Shown one piece after another: positions 22,001-31,417 of a DNA stretch of 64,000 nucleotides; within the stretch, counting starts at the first letter, position 1; each line of letters starts with the position of its first letter. This DNA comes from Cristatella mucedo. Lineage: Eukaryota > Bryozoa > Phylactolaemata > Cristatellidae. Below the pieces are notes generated by a model, which was given only the letters and a program-made list of their open reading frames with translations, ran no database searches and was not told the origin of the DNA. The stretch lies in the NCBI GenBank assembly GCA_009760855.2, contig WPIO01000011.1:4268501-4332500 (forward strand), in the 5' to 3' direction. The position numbers and the translations under genes were made by a program.

Positions 22001-22955
22001 AACTTACTAGTTATGGGCAAACCTAGTGTTATTCAGAAATTGGAAAGGCCGACTTTCAAAATTGGCTCTGCCAGCATATCTTCAGTTGCATCAGCTCGAA
22101 ATCTAGGTGTCATATTCCAAAGCGACCTCTCGTTAGACGACCATATCAGCTCCACAGTCAAATCAGCCTATTTTCAGCTTCATAACATTGCTAAAATTAG
22201 GGCTTGTTTAGATAAGGATACCACGTCCAAGTTGGTCCATGCATTCGTGACATCTCGTCTCGACTTCTGCAACTCACTGCTTACTGGCCTACCAGCATGT
22301 GCGGTCAGGCGATTGCAGCTGGTGCAAAACTCTGCAGCTAGGCTTGTCTGTCGTGAGCGTCGCAGTTGCCACATTACTCCACTTCTCGCCGACCTGCACT
22401 GGTTACCAGTCAAGCAACGGATTGACTTCAAGGTTTTGTCGCTCACTTTTAGGTCTCTTCATTCTATGGCTCCAGCCTATCTTTCAGATATACTACCCCA
22501 TCAGGCAAAGCATCGTACCACTCGCTTTTCGGAATCCAACAGTCTAGAAATACCTCGTACAAACCTTAAATCCTTTGGAGACCGTGCATTTAGCTCGTAT
22601 GCTCCCACAGCCTGGAACTCCCTCCCGACCTGCATCAGAACATCCCCTGACCTGACCACATTTAAAAGAAACTTTAAAACACACCTATTTAGGACAGCAT
22701 TTAGTGGGTCCTTGTGATTCGTCCTCGATGTGCTTATGCGTGCTGACACTGTTCATGCTGCCACTAACCACATTTGCATGCTGACCCAGTGCATGTAACC
22801 CCTAACCATGTTATTCATTTTGTTTGTTTTTCAAGCATGATTTTACTTACTATTCTATTGCGTATCACTTTGCAGCAAATGTAAAGCGCCTAGAAAGAGA
22901 TTAAGTTCTCTGAGGGCGCTTTATCAAGTGCAATATTATTATTATTATTATTATG
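19100..22955 (+). mobile_element. LINE-A, nearly full-length L2/CR1-type retrotransposon
   Basis: Contains a GC-rich 5' segment, one long coding region (19540-22717) and a 3' tail ending in (ATT)n at 22930-22952. The first base is uncertain: the start near 19100 is set by where GC-rich, LINE-like sequence begins. A separate 5' fragment at 52513-52716 supports homology from about 19541 on. No ORF1 with a recognisable domain is seen upstream of the endonuclease. Confidence 0.9.
19540..22717 (+). pseudogene. LINE-A ORF2: endonuclease-reverse transcriptase, one frameshift
   Basis: Encodes an APE-type endonuclease (NACLWNPRSM, TETW, YRPPG, GDFN and a later SDH) followed by a reverse transcriptase. 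In the [15 protein letters not shown] is motif [11 protein letters not shown] is motif B and FYADDT carries the catalytic Asp pair. The C-terminal LVHAFVTSRLDFCNSLL to WNSLP region is typical of L2/CR1 elements. It is read in one frame to about 20430 and in another frame from there, so a single indel in the AAAA run near 20430 separates the endonuclease's last strand. Otherwise the frame is open for about 1050 codons. Target-primed reverse transcription by this family would explain the many 5'-truncated copies here. Confidence 0.9.
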
Positions 22956-23054
22956 TTATCCCGGTATTCTTCGGCGTGAGGATCGCCGGCAGTGTTAGTT
23001 GCATCGTCTTCAGCCCTTAGGTTAAGCATACTCTGCCGAGCCTTCGGCGTTACA
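22953..23054 (+). repeat. 3' part of an LTR
   Basis: This segment ends in GCCGAGCCTTCGGCGTTACA, immediately upstream of a primer-binding site. The last 20 bases are the exact inverted complement of a segment starting at 23354, as expected for LTR ends (TG...CA). The 5' part of the LTR appears to be displaced by the LINE-A insertion. Confidence 0.6.
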
Positions 23055-23055
23055 T

Positions 23056-23078
23056 TTTGGAGCCCGAACGGGGACGCT
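23056..23078 (+). promoter_or_regulatory. Retroelement primer-binding site, tRNA-Lys type
   Basis: TGGAGCCCGAACGGGGAC differs at two positions from the well-known tRNA-Lys3 primer-binding site. It lies two or three bases after an LTR-like ...TTACA end, exactly where a PBS should be. This identifies the remnant as an LTR retrotransposon. Confidence 0.7.
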
Positions 23079-23353
23079 TGTCAAATTACAGGTAGGATCC
23101 TAGGACAAGAAATTCCACAGGAGGCGGCTTGCTAGGCTTGGGTTCCCTGAATCAGACTTGTAGGCGTGTAAATTGGAGAGAGCGATCGAGTGTCGTCGGA
23201 ACCCGAGGAGTAGGGACGGTGCAGCGTACGCACCCATACGGTCAAGCCATAGACGCCTGTAGAACGGTTTGGCGCGGCAATGCCTCAGCAGCCATTGTGT
23301 GGCTGCAGGAGTCTAGACGCGAGACTGCCTGGCTGGCTGGGCACTATCTACTA

Positions 23354-23392
23354 TGTAACGCCGAAGGCTCGGCGGAGTAGGCCGCCGAGCTG
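23354..23392 (+). repeat. Start of a second LTR, interrupted by SINE-A
   Basis: TGTAACGCCGAAGGCTCGGC begins with TG and is the inverted complement of the LTR end at 23035-23054. Only about 300 bp separate the two, and a clear polypurine tract is missing, so this is either a TRIM-like miniature element or a deletion derivative. Confidence 0.5.
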
Positions 23393-23542
23393 GTTTGGTC
23401 AAGCGGCTAAGGTGCTCGCTCCGACCAAGGTCTGACTGAGGTCGTGGGCTCGAGCCCTGAGGCATATTTGAAACGCCTGAATAGAGATTAAGTTCTCTTG
23501 GGGCGCTATATAAATAAATTATACTATTAAATTATATTATAT
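23387..23542 (+). mobile_element. SINE-A, tRNA-derived with LINE-A-like tail
   Basis: The head TTTGGTCAAGCGGCTAAGG and the B-box-like GGGCTCGAGCCC are tRNA-derived. The 3' part (ACGCCTGAATAGAGATTAAG, then TTCTCTTGGGGCGCTATATA) matches the LINE-A tail almost base for base and is followed by AT-rich sequence. It lies within the second LTR. Confidence 0.8.
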
Positions 23543-24774
23543 TAGGCTTAACCTGCCGCTTACCTAGCGGCGTAACCTACCGCCAGATGCCGTTCGGCAC
23601 GCGCCTACGAGCAATAAGCAGGCCGCCACGAAACGAGCGTTTCTGGCGCTGACCTACTCACCGTTACTAAAGGGGGTCGTGAGTCCGCGGCGTGAATTGG
23701 AAAGCGAGACACACAAATTGGGGATTTTACTGAGCTTTATTCGCAAGCGCACAGTCGCTGCGCGTCTAGCTCGGCTTTCTCTCCACACTCATCACGTCCT
23801 CTCAACAGCACAAGCACTCTTGCGAAAGGAGTACGTCCCGCACTTAGGCTACCTAAGCCTATTGTGGGGAACGACCCGAATGAGACGAGGAGCCCGAACC
23901 GGAGCCTCGACCCTGACCGTAGAACTAGGGCTCCGCTTCCACCTTGCGGCAGGAATACCTCACACACTACACCAAGCACTCTTTGCGAGACCACGTGCAC
24001 GCGCACACACACGAGACACAGAAGAATCACAAAAATGCGAGCACGGGCGCTATACGACCGTATTCGGTGGCGTTCGCCAAATCCTCCTGGTCCTGTCTCG
24101 TCCTGTCCCTCAATCGCCGGTGAACAGCCCGCCCTCCTCCCTCGCTTTCAGAGAAACGAGTCCGGCAACTACCGGCGACGGCGTCGAGACGGAGCCGAAG
24201 ATGAAGAAGAGGCCTCTAGCGAGTGTCGCTCTATCATTATATAACTAGCTTGGGTAATGGGGTTGACACTCCAGCCAGTATCAATCACCTCAGCGACCTC
24301 TGCGACCCCTTGCTCACAGCTCGAGAACGCAGATGCTCTTCACTCACTTCTTTTGCTCTCACGGAAACCGTCCAGCAAATCTACGTTGGCTGGCGGCGAC
24401 AGCGACCTTAGGCAAGCGTTGCTCTATTCTCAAATTGCTAGCCGGAACTATAGCGTTGACACTCCAGCCAATATCAATCACCTCATTACCCCACTACGAT
24501 GGCTGCGTCCTCTTGCTCTAGGACAGAGGTGTTTCCTGCTGAGCAATTCTCATGCGCTCAAAAACCGAGTCTGTTTGGCGCTGCGCTACCATTTTGTTTT
24601 TTGGATATGGTCATGCCATTTGGGCCACTCCCGAACCGCATCGGAGCAAGCTGAAACGGACGAGCCGGTCTCAAGCTACTCTCTAGCACTCATGTTGTAA
24701 GTTTATACTTCCGACATCATGATCTGTAATTATGCAAACAGGTTGGTTCCGAGTGCTTTAATAAAGTATGGGGC
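23543..24774. other. GC-rich unassigned region left of the Polinton
   Basis: Open frames here show no recognisable domain and biased composition. A 33-bp direct repeat (24258-24290 and 24453-24485, one base different) is present. Part may belong to the LTR element. Confidence 0.35.
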
Positions 24775-24863
24775 CTATCCTGCTGCCATGCCTATGGCAC
24801 ATCATTTCAATCCGTCCTAAACTGCCACTTCCATGCTTCTCACTATCTCAACTGTTCGTTTGA
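24775..24863 (+). mobile_element. LINE-B fragment cut by the Polinton's left end
   Basis: Matches LINE-B 3' sequence (GCTGCCATGCCTATGGCACA, then TGCTTCTCACTATCTCAACTG). The homology stops at about 24863, where the AT-rich terminus begins. The right flank of the Polinton does not resume LINE-B. Confidence 0.65.
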
Positions 24864-24910
24864 TGATGTGTTTTTACCGTATACGACATTTTTATTTTAT
24901 CAACTCGCAT
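24864..24910 (+). repeat. Extra TIR-like segment outside the left TIR
   Basis: TGATGATGTGTTTTT..TATACGACATTTTTATTTT resembles, at roughly 70% by eye, the inverted inner arm of the TIR itself (reverse complement of about 25005-25052). It is not present outside the right TIR. This makes the left end one long quasi-palindrome of about 190 bp. Confidence 0.6.
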
Positions 24911-25148
24911 CTTTTTCCCTTTTACAACATTTTTATTTTTTCAACTCGTTCTCGCTAACACTCGAACTCATTTCAAAACTAAAAACGTTGTAAAATGAAA
25001 AAAGCGCTCGTTTCAAAAATAAAAACATCGTATAGTGAAAAAAAAATCATCACACTCGTTCTCGTTATCACTCGAACTCGTTAAAGTCTTGTAAGACTAA
25101 GACATCTGTTTTCAAAATCTTTATATATTATAGTAAAAGAATTGTGTT
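24911..25148 (+). repeat. Left terminal inverted repeat of the Polinton
   Basis: Begins CTTTTTCCCTTTTACAAC and is matched in inverted orientation by 35470-35710, ending near TATATTATAGTAAAA. Inside it, 24911-25004 forms an imperfect palindrome about the centre GCTAAC. The words ACTCGTTCTCG and CACTCGAACTC each occur twice, and AGTCTTGTAAGACT is a perfect 6-bp hairpin. Confidence 0.92.
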
Positions 25149-25196
25149 GCAATTTTATTTTTATTTAAACAAAATATTATTACCTTATATAGCAAG

Positions 25197-25382
25197 ATGG
25201 TTTTTCCAATTAGACAAAGAAATTCTTTTGCGTCTGAGACAAGGAGATTAATGAATGTTGATTTTGATTTACCAATAACTAAATGTGATCGCAAAGCTAA
25301 AAGAATTAGAAAAGAAAAAATAATTTCTTCAAATGAAACTAGAAGATTGATGAGTATTGACTTTGATCTTCCTTCAATTTAA
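25197..25382 (+). CDS. N-terminal 61-residue open frame of the polymerase region
   Basis: Starts at ATG 25197 just after TATATAGCAAG. It holds two copies of ETRRLM(N/S)(V/I)DFDLP, at residues 14-26 and 47-59 (33-residue period), with a Lys/Arg-rich link. Coding signal continues past the TAA in this and other frames (YVGKTGRL, WFGDFETL), so it is probably the N-terminus of the polymerase gene rather than a separate protein. Confidence 0.55.
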   Translation: MVFPIRQRNSFASETRRLMNVDFDLPITKCDRKAKRIRKEKIISSNETRRLMSIDFDLPSI

Positions 25383-28300
25383 TACGTTGGTAAAACTGGA
25401 AGACTTAACAAGGTAGGATATACTAATCCAATTGTAACTGCTGGTGGAATACTTTAACTTTTACATATAATACTAAAAAATGGTTTGGAGACTTCGAGAC
25501 TTTAAGAGAATCACTCAGGTATCAAACAAAATTATTGCTTTACAGAGTTAGAGAAATTTGGCCTTTTTTTAGAGTTCATTTTAGAGTATCATTTGATATG
25601 AAAACATTTGATACTGGTGAAACGGAGAGAAGAGGTTCTCAATCTAAATCAATTTTTAACTATGGATAGCGAAACAGCAGATGAAATTTATGATAAAATA
25701 ATGCTTGCTCTTGGTATAAATTCTGAGTTACTAGTTGAGAGAGGTGTTGGTTCTGGTTGGCTATTTATTGACTTCCACTCATTTTCAGTAGTTATATCTA
25801 AATATATTCCAATCGGCGGTGGACCATGTGTTGAAACCCCTGATTATCTTGCTAAGAAAAAGTGTGTTACTAACATAAAAAACTATGATGATGAGTTTTG
25901 CGTGCTATGGTGTGTTTTGAGAGCTCTAAATCCAGTAGAAAGAAATAAAAGGAAGACAAATGATTTTTAAAAAAATACTAAACGAACAATATTCAAGTTT
26001 AATTAGTGATATCGAGTGGCCTATGAAAATTAAAGACACAAATAAACTAGAGAAAGCTATGAATGTTAGCAAAAATGTTTACTCGTGTGGGTACATAGAA
26101 TCAAGAGTTGTTAAAAAAGCTGATGAGACTCCAAATAGACATATTAATCTGTTGCTTATAACAAGTGATGATATCGAACATTACATTTTGATTAACTATT
26201 TTAAAGCTTTGTGCAGGCCATCTAGTTCTGGAGGAAAACAATATTACTGTCACCGATGTTTAAACAGATTTTTTTTTTATAAGTCCCAAGTAGATGAACG
26301 CCTAGAAATATGTGATAATATAAACTCAGGAACAACAATATATGCAATGCCAGATTAGCATAATAAATTTATATAATTTGATTCATTCAAGCATTTAAAC
26401 GTATGTCCTAGTGTTTGTTATGCAGACTTTGAATGTTTAGTGCAAAAAGGAGAACGTGAAGACCATTTTTCAACACGTACATCCTGCTCCGCTGCATATG
26501 TCATAGTTGACTGGAATGGTAAAGTTGTTGATAGGTTTTTAAACGTTGGTCCTGATTTTTTAAATACTTTCTTAAAAAGATTATTTGCTGTATCCGATTT
26601 TTATAAAATTCTACTAGTTGAGAAAAATTTAGATAGTGTGATGATAAATTTAACTGATGATGAAATGAAAGCGCACGATGATGCAATTTTCTGTTGGATG
26701 TGTAAAGGTCCTTTCAATTAAAGAAATAATGAGTTATGAAAAGTATTTGACCATTGCCATTTAACAAATAAATGTAGAGTAGCTGCACACCATTCATGTA
26801 ATTTTAAAGCAAGCATGGACTTTTGAAAATGGCAGTTACCTGCTTTATTCCACAATTTTAGGGGATATGATTCACATATTATTGTTAAGGCATTACAGAA
26901 TTTTAGTGTTGAAGCAAAACCAATAGCAAATAATTTAGAGAAGTATATGATGTTGAAAGTTGGTGATTTGGTTTTTAAAGACAGTATGCAGTTTATGATT
27001 GGGTCATTAGATTCTATTGCTTTGACGATGGGAAAAACAATTAATTGTTTTCCAATTTCAAATAAAGTTTTAAGCGAAAAGTACAAAGGAAAAAATCTTA
27101 ATCTTTTTGCTGTTAAAGAAGAATATCCTTATGAGCTTATGGATTCTTGGGAGAAATTTAATTGTGATGCTTTACCGAGTAAGGAACCTCTTTACTCTAA
27201 TGTTTATATGAAAGGAATATCAGATGATGATTATAAAAAAGCAAATGATGTTTGGAAAAATTTGACTGCAAATCACTCATTGATTAACATGATTTATATT
27301 TAATCATTGATGTATTGCTATTAGCAGACTGTTTTGAAAGTTTTAGAAAGGGATTGATATCTAAATTGAAATTAGATCCTGCAAACTTTGTTACGACGCC
27401 AAATTTTTCATGGAGCGCTGTGTTTTGGTATTCTGGATTAAAAATTGAGTTATTAACAAACAGAGCGATATATGACACATTTAAAAAACCAATTCGCGGA
27501 GGCATTTTTCAAGTTAATAGTAGATTAGTTAAAGCAAACAATCATATGGTGCCTGGAAATGATTCTAGCAAACCGATAAGGTGGATTACTTACCAAGACG
27601 CTACCAGTTTATATCCAACAGCAGTGATGGAACTTCTTCCACAAGGAGAAATTGAAGAATGCTCAATTGATGGATGGGACAGAGAAAAAATACTATCATT
27701 ACCAGATGAGTCAGATGTTGCTTTCTTTGTTGTTAATATTGAGTACGATCCTAAAACAAAAGATTACTATCATGATTTACACAACGAATATTCATTATGT
27801 GCATCTAACAGAGTCGTTGACTGTAGTGAGTATTCTAATTTTCAAAATAAATTTAAAGTAGGTGCTTGTAATGTTCCAAAATTGATGTGTGACTTTTCAT
27901 TAAAAAAAGATTATTTAATCCACTATAGATATTTAAAGTTTTGTTTAACAAACGGAATAATAGCTACAGTAAAAAAGGTTTATAAATTTAATCAATCTAG
28001 GTGGTTGGAACCATTCATCCAAATGTGTGCTGATATGAAAGCAGCTAATTCGAATAAAAAATTCTTGAAAAATCTTTGGAAGTTGATAATGAATGTATTT
28101 TATGGTAAAACATGTGAAGATAATTAAGAAATAGTAAAAACTTATCTGCTTAATGTTATTGATGAGATAGTAAGCAAGAAGTTTAATAAAAGAATACGCG
28201 ATCCTAGAATGGTAAACTTTAGAGGTTTTAGCAATACACTAACAATATTTCAAATGAATCAATCAAAAACTAGGTTAAATAAACCAATGTTTATCGGAAA

Positions 28301-28676
28301 CGCAATTCTTGACTTATCTAAAATACATATGCTGAAGTTTTATTATGATGTAATAAAGCAAAAGTATAACGAAAAAGTTAAACTAATCTATACAGATACA
28401 GATTCATAGATCATGGATATTGAAACACCTAATTTATATGATGACATGAAAAATATGCCCGAATGGTTTGCTGAAGATACAATCGGAAAATTTAAAGATG
28501 AAACAGAAGGAAAAGTAATTGAAGTATGTGCTTTAAGACCAAAACTTTATTCCATTAGCATCTCTGATGCACAAAGAAAGGCAGCTGCAAAAGGAGTTAC
28601 AAAAGTAGTTTTAACTAAAACAATGGGTCATGATACAGAGCTAAACAAAAAGAAAAAAAATTGTAAAAGAGCATAG
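25197..28676 (+). pseudogene. Protein-primed DNA polymerase B, degenerate
   Basis: The replicative polymerase of Polintons, which starts DNA synthesis from a terminal protein. The coding sequence is scattered over several frames by indels and stops. In order: an N-terminal piece with a duplicated ETRRLM..DFDLP motif; a Polinton-type N-terminal domain (FIDFHSF, CVTNIKNYDDEFC); a Cys-pair zinc-binding stretch (YYCHRCLNRF); exonuclease motif I ADFE at 26422-26433; FDHCHLT at about 26747; exonuclease motif II HNFRGYDSH at 26851-26877; PYELMDSWEKF near 27127; polymerase motif A DATSLYP at 27597-27617; motif B NVFYGK at about 28092; and motif C YTDTDS at 28389-28406, followed at once by a TAG stop. 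LRPKLYSI follows in the same frame. The usual C-terminus is not recognisable after about 28650. All catalytic motifs are still legible, so decay is recent. Confidence 0.9.
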
Positions 28677-28908
28677 AGTTTTAGATTATTTAAGACCAAA
28701 AGTTGGCAAAGGAATAGAAGTAATTCTATTAGTTGTAAAGAATGATTCAGAAGTATTTGACAAGATAGAATTGTGGATTCGTGAGCTTGCTGCTGGAAAT
28801 TAAGGAGTAGTAAATTCTATTAGTGCTGCTGTTGATTACCTTGCAAAATCTAGAAAAGTACTAAAGTCATACATTGCTAAGATAAATAAACTTTTATATG
28901 ATACATAG
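28650..28908 (+). pseudogene. Orphan coding remnant between polymerase and penton-like genes
   Basis: One frame with a single TAA near 28802 reads LDYLRPKVGKG, then IELWIRELAAG, and then a helical segment to the stop before 28912. It does not look like the C-terminus of Polinton polymerases, and I do not recognise it. It may be what is left of a gene removed by an internal deletion. Confidence 0.35.
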
Positions 28909-28911
28909 AAA

Positions 28912-29782
28912 ATGTCGGTTTTTCTTGGTGTGGCTAAGGACATTCTAAAAAATGTTGAGTCAATTAAAAAAGATACCATTGCAGGTAAGGAAGGATACGT
29001 TTTTAATATAAGTGGAACTACTAATCCTATTAGAGTAAAAATAAATAACCCAATAAAGCTTAAGAATAAAAGGTTTAAGTTATGCTTCAAAAATTTTGTT
29101 GGAACTAATTCTATTAAAAACATTACATCGGCAAATAATACTTTTGTTTACAGGATTGCAGGTGGATCTGATCGAATAGTAAGAATACCACCTGGTATAT
29201 ATACTGCTGTGTCTGATGATGTAAATATTGGTATTGCAGATACAATAAATAATTCTGTTGTATTATCTGGAAATGATGTTTGTCTTAGGAATTGATACTG
29301 CTACTTCTAATTCTTGGATTACTATGCCTGCTGGGTTTACATTTGCTGCTGTTAAATCTACAATAGCTTCACTACTTGGATTTACTGGAACTGTTTATAC
29401 AACAGACAACACACTTCCGCTATCTACATATGATGTTGCTCCTGGAAAACAGTTTACACAAATAGTTGTAGATCCTGGAGAGAAAATTATTTCAGAGAAT
29501 TGAGTTTTTGTTTCTGATCTAAACTTAATTCTTATAAACTGTAATGTGGTTGCGAGTAGAACTAGTTACATAAATAATATTAAAACGCGAGCTCTTAGAA
29601 GTTTCGCTTACAATTTCTACCCTTGGGAACAAATGGTATATGAACCGAATACTCTTGAATATAATAATCTTGTTGGAGATTCTATTTCTGATATAATGAT
29701 TACAATTACAGATCAAAATTTGAAAGTTTTAGACTTTGGTTCGCAGCAGATTACTGTTGGAATAGAAATTATTGAAATATAA
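28912..29782 (+). pseudogene. Penton-like (minor capsid candidate) paralogue 1, broken
   Basis: Starts at ATG 28912 after a TATATGATACATAG stretch. It keeps the family layout shared with the next two genes: a Gly/Thr-rich start, a PPGIYTAVSD segment, an LLGFTGT block and a C-terminal ISDIMITITDQN strand pair. The frame shifts near 29285, and a TGA interrupts it at about 29502. The pattern resembles proteins placed next to capsid genes in Polintons and adintoviruses, and a minor capsid role is inferred from that. The N-terminus is clearly different from paralogues 2 and 3. Confidence 0.6.
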
Positions 29783-29789
29783 TATAAGA

Positions 29790-30641
29790 ATGTCAATAAG
29801 AATAACTGGAACTACTAGTTCAGATTCAAAAACTCTAGTTCCGCCGTTAATGCTTGGATCTGATTCTGGTTATAATAAAATAGGTTTACGAAGAGTTGAG
29901 TTTACTTATACAAATAAAGTTGTAATGAATGTTACTTCGAATGTAAATAATTTTCTTTGGTACAAAGCTGGACTTACAGCTGCAAGTTCATCTATTCAGA
30001 TTGCTAATGGATATTACGACACTAATAAGATTGTTAATGATTTGAATACTGCCCTATCAGCAGTAGGCGTTCTATATGTTGTTGAAGGTAGAGCAGTATC
30101 TGGTGGAATAAAATTTAGTGTTGATACAGATGATAAGATAATTCTACAAGTTTATAATTATTACGTTGTAGTACTTGGAAGTAATGCACCTGGAACTATC
30201 TATTCTATTGGTGACACTCTTGGTTTCAATTCAAATCAGCAGGGTTCGTTTGATGTTGATTTAGTTGGTGGAACTCCATATGAAGCAATTGAGAAAGCTA
30301 TGTATTTCACTGGAACTTATAATGCTTGGAATAAGATGCAACTTCCTGACAACTCTGGAGTGAGATGGATAAGCGTAGACTGTGATCTTGTTAATCCAGA
30401 AATGAATTATGTTGAATATAGAAAGGGTTTCTTAAAACAATCATCATCTTTATATATAATAGACGCTGATGATATAAATCCTGGAGAAAAAGTAGATGTA
30501 CACATTCCAAATGTATTATTTTTACCTACAAGAGCAGATATCAACGACATTAGCTCTATAAAAATAAAGTTTACAGATCAAAATGAAAATGTAATAACTG
30601 TTATTACTGGTGTTATTGCTACTACAGAAATTTCAAAATAA
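29790..30641 (+). CDS. Penton-like (minor capsid candidate) paralogue 2, intact
   Basis: 283 residues from ATG 29790, preceded by AATATAAGA. This is the only one of the three whose frame is complete. Landmarks are MSIRITGTTSSDSKTLVPP at the start, GYYDTNKIVNDLN, GDTLGFNS, WISVDCDLVNP and IKIKFTDQNEN near the end. It has mostly beta-strand character without signal peptide or membrane segment. A minor capsid (penton, single jelly-roll) role would fit the position, but no catalytic or fold-defining residue proves it. The stop at 30639-30641 lies 7 bases before the start of paralogue 3. Confidence 0.65.
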   Translation: MSIRITGTTSSDSKTLVPPLMLGSDSGYNKIGLRRVEFTYTNKVVMNVTSNVNNFLWYKAGLTAASSSIQIANGYYDTNKIVNDLNTALSAVGVLYVVEGRAVSGGIKFSVDTDDKIILQVYNYYVVVLGSNAPGTIYSIGDTLGFNSNQQGSFDVDLVGGTPYEAIEKAMYFTGTYNAWNKMQLPDNSGVRWISVDCDLVNPEMNYVEYRKGFLKQSSSLYIIDADDINPGEKVDVHIPNVLFLPTRADINDISSIKIKFTDQNENVITVITGVIATTEISK

Positions 30642-30648
30642 TATAAGA

Positions 30649-31416
30649 ATGCCTATAAGAATAACTGGAATGAGCAGTTCAGATTCAAAAACTCTAGTTC
30701 CACCAATTAATGGAGCAGAATATAATAAAGTTGGTTTGCGAAGAATTGAATTTAGTTATTCAAAAAAACCACCAATTAAAATAGTTAGCGATGTAAATGA
30801 TGAGCTGCTCTTAAAGAGGTTAGCATCATTACCACTTCCAGACTTTGTAAAGATCCCCGCGGGATATTATGATAGTATTGGAATTGTATTTCGTTTAAAT
30901 AGATTGCTGCTTCAATCAGGACTCCCACCTAGATCTAAAGGTGGAATAACATTTACTGCTGATAACGATGATAGAATAATTATGCAAGTTGTTGGTACTT
31001 ATATTGTGTTATTTGGCTATGATGTCAATAGGTGATACTCATGGTTTTAGCTCAAAACTACAAGGAACAACAAGTAACTCAGAAAATAAAAGCTTTTACC
31101 CAATAGGAACGTGTAAAGCATGGAACAATCTTAGAGATGGTGGAAGATCTATAAGTGTTGACTGTGATCTTGTTAATCCATTCATGAACTATATGGAGAA
31201 TAAAACCTTAAATCAATCTTCTTCATTGTATGTAATAAATACTAACGATTTGACTCCAGGACAAAGAGTAGATTTTCACATAAAAAAGTTCTATTTCTGC
31301 CTACTAGAACGGACCCGATAAGAAATCTTAAAATAAGCCTATCTGATCAAGATGGAAATCATGTAGATTTTATAACCGATATTATAGTTACAATAGAAAT
31401 TTCAAAAATAATATAG
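30649..31416 (+). pseudogene. Penton-like (minor capsid candidate) paralogue 3, broken
   Basis: Starts at ATG 30649 and repeats the N-terminal block of paralogue 2 almost exactly (MPIRITGMSSSDSKTLVPP) with a repeated upstream AATATAAGA. It also shows GYYDSIGIVFRLN, GDTHGFSS and SVDCDLVNPFMNY. Frameshifts near 31025 and 31285 break it; the C-terminal LKISLSDQDGN and EISKII are in a third frame and end at TAG 31414-31416. It is a clear tandem duplicate of its left neighbour. Confidence 0.65.
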
Positions 31417-31417
31417 G

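Noticed and set aside
22953-23400. Complete LTR retrotransposon with gag-pol
   Set aside because: No protease, reverse transcriptase or integrase of LTR type lies near the primer-binding site; the only RT nearby is LINE-A.
26718-27086. Minus-strand 122-codon frame
   Set aside because: Exact shadow of the polymerase exonuclease region, which has recognised motifs on the plus strand.
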